Positions 63,621 through 64,000 of a DNA stretch of 64,000 nt are shown here, in pieces. Source of the DNA: Gemmatimonadaceae bacterium (GTDB taxonomy: Bacteria; Gemmatimonadota; Gemmatimonadetes; Gemmatimonadales; Gemmatimonadaceae); assembly GCA_025934775.1 (NCBI GenBank), contig JAICWO010000020.1:1-64000 (forward strand), written 5' to 3'. How positions within the stretch are numbered: the stretch's first letter is position 1; each line of letters begins with the position of its first letter. A model generated the notes under the pieces. The model made no database searches. It was not told the origin of the DNA and worked only from the letters and a program-made list of their open reading frames with translations. A program made the position numbers and the translations under genes.

Positions 63621-63812
63621 GTGAACGAGGTGCATCGCGACACGGTTGAGAATCGGCAGACAGTCACCGAGGAAGAGCGCGGACATGGCGCACGGCGACC
63701 CTGGGTCACGCCACACGTCGTCCTCTCCGAAGTTCGGCAGTTCACGGCGAGACACCATTCGTACCGCGAGGTCACGTACCACACTGCAGGGGCCTCATAC
63801 GGTCCGTCGTGA
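63621..63812 (+). CDS. Candidate lasso-peptide precursor
   Basis: The 63-residue peptide has a charged leader and then RRPWVTPHVVLSE (26-37). W28, P31 and V33 resemble the Y-x-x-P-x-L leader motif bound by PqqD-like B1 proteins. Thr42 would be the usual -2 Thr before a core starting at Arg44 with Glu50 at position 7, giving a 7-residue ring; the tail is rich in Tyr and ends YGPS. GGAGG lies 4 bases before GTG. No similar short gene was found on the minus strand. The core boundary is uncertain. Confidence 0.65.
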   Translation: MNEVHRDTVENRQTVTEEERGHGARRPWVTPHVVLSEVRQFTARHHSYREVTYHTAGASYGPS

Positions 63813-63840
63813 GTTCCATACGCTGCCGCCGCCTCCGGCA

Positions 63841-63999
63841 CTATGAGGTGCGATTCCAGCCGTGAAACCACTCGATGTAGCGTGCGGCAAGGAAGCCGGA
63901 AATCGCCATCTGCGTGTCCTGCTCCCATCCTGAGTTGTGATCATCTGCGCCGCGCGCCGCGAGTAAACCGCGAATCTTGGCAAAGTCAAAGTAGGACGC
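63841..63999 (-). CDS. C-terminal 52 residues of an unidentified protein; possible lasso cyclase (5' end outside window)
   Basis: Reading the minus strand from base 63999, one frame is open for 52 codons to TAG at 63841-63843. It contains ASYFDFAKIRGLLAARGADD and ISGFLAARYIEWFHGWNRTS with GC-rich third positions, so it looks coding. Since a lasso pathway needs an asparagine-synthetase-like cyclase and none occurs elsewhere here, this is the natural candidate. The fragment is too short to show the ATP-binding motif. It converges on the precursor gene, 28 bases away. Confidence 0.4.
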   Translation of the reverse strand, partial: ASYFDFAKIRGLLAARGADDHNSGWEQDTQMAISGFLAARYIEWFHGWNRTS

Positions 64000-64000
64000 C

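Noticed and set aside
63584-63928. Minus-strand ORF opposite the precursor gene
   Set aside because: No leader-like or domain features and no ribosome-binding site. The plus-strand frame has a promoter, GGAGG and a leader motif.

Overview
This 64-kb window is GC-rich bacterial chromosome. The gene content suggests a Gram-negative soil-type bacterium, most likely Gemmatimonadota. That assignment is inferred from an Omp85/TamB pair, a CBM9-DUF5916 outer-membrane protein, an LVIVD/DUF305 pair, TPR proteins, small lipoproteins and a Rho with a long RGD-rich tail. No rRNA, tRNA or CRISPR array was recognised.

Layout. 0-7 kb looks accessory: the 3' end of an IS5-type transposase, a giant BTAD-AAA regulator, a 1.1-kb stretch without a convincing gene, a TPR protein and a small lipoprotein. 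6.6-10.3 kb holds an AraC-like regulator coupled to a single-domain response regulator, a DUF4160/DUF2442 pair, an apparently frameshifted secreted-protein gene and an MNT-HEPN fusion. 10.4-25.3 kb is mostly envelope and housekeeping: a DUF5916 barrel, an AhpD-like protein, a TPR protein, Rho, an Omp85 (TamA/BamA-like) protein coupled to TamB, and an M20 dipeptidase. Two copies of a ~130-bp palindromic repeat flank the Omp85-TamB pair. 25.5-29 kb contains MarR, three VOC proteins, a SigG-like ECF sigma factor and a DoxX-like protein. A BrnT toxin-antitoxin pair follows, bracketed by two copies of one terminator hairpin. 29.7-41.6 kb holds LVIVD lipoprotein, DUF305, a GT39/PHP operon, a YyaL-like thioredoxin-fold protein and a three-subunit PaoABC-like molybdoenzyme. 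41.6-52 kb has two sensor kinases, an OmpR-type regulator, an Xre/RES toxin-antitoxin pair, a cyclase-HAD pair, and a gnd-zwf operon preceded immediately by a large tandem-repeat tract.

The most interesting part is 52-64 kb. It packs together three sulfotransferases, two putative 2OG-Fe(II) oxygenases of Asp/Asn-hydroxylase type, two tandem phage-tail-collar (microcystin-dependent-protein-like) paralogues, a substrate-binding protein with no signal peptide and no transporter, and an orphan CobS/CobT-like AAA-VWA pair in one operon with a sulfotransferase. At the right end lies a lasso-type RiPP locus: HPr-kinase-like protein, PqqD/RRE, McjB-like B2 protease, a 63-residue candidate precursor with its own promoter, and the C-terminal end of another gene that could be the cyclase. 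I infer a lasso-peptide locus with a kinase and perhaps sulfotransferase or hydroxylase tailoring. The precursor and the last partial gene are inferred, not proven.
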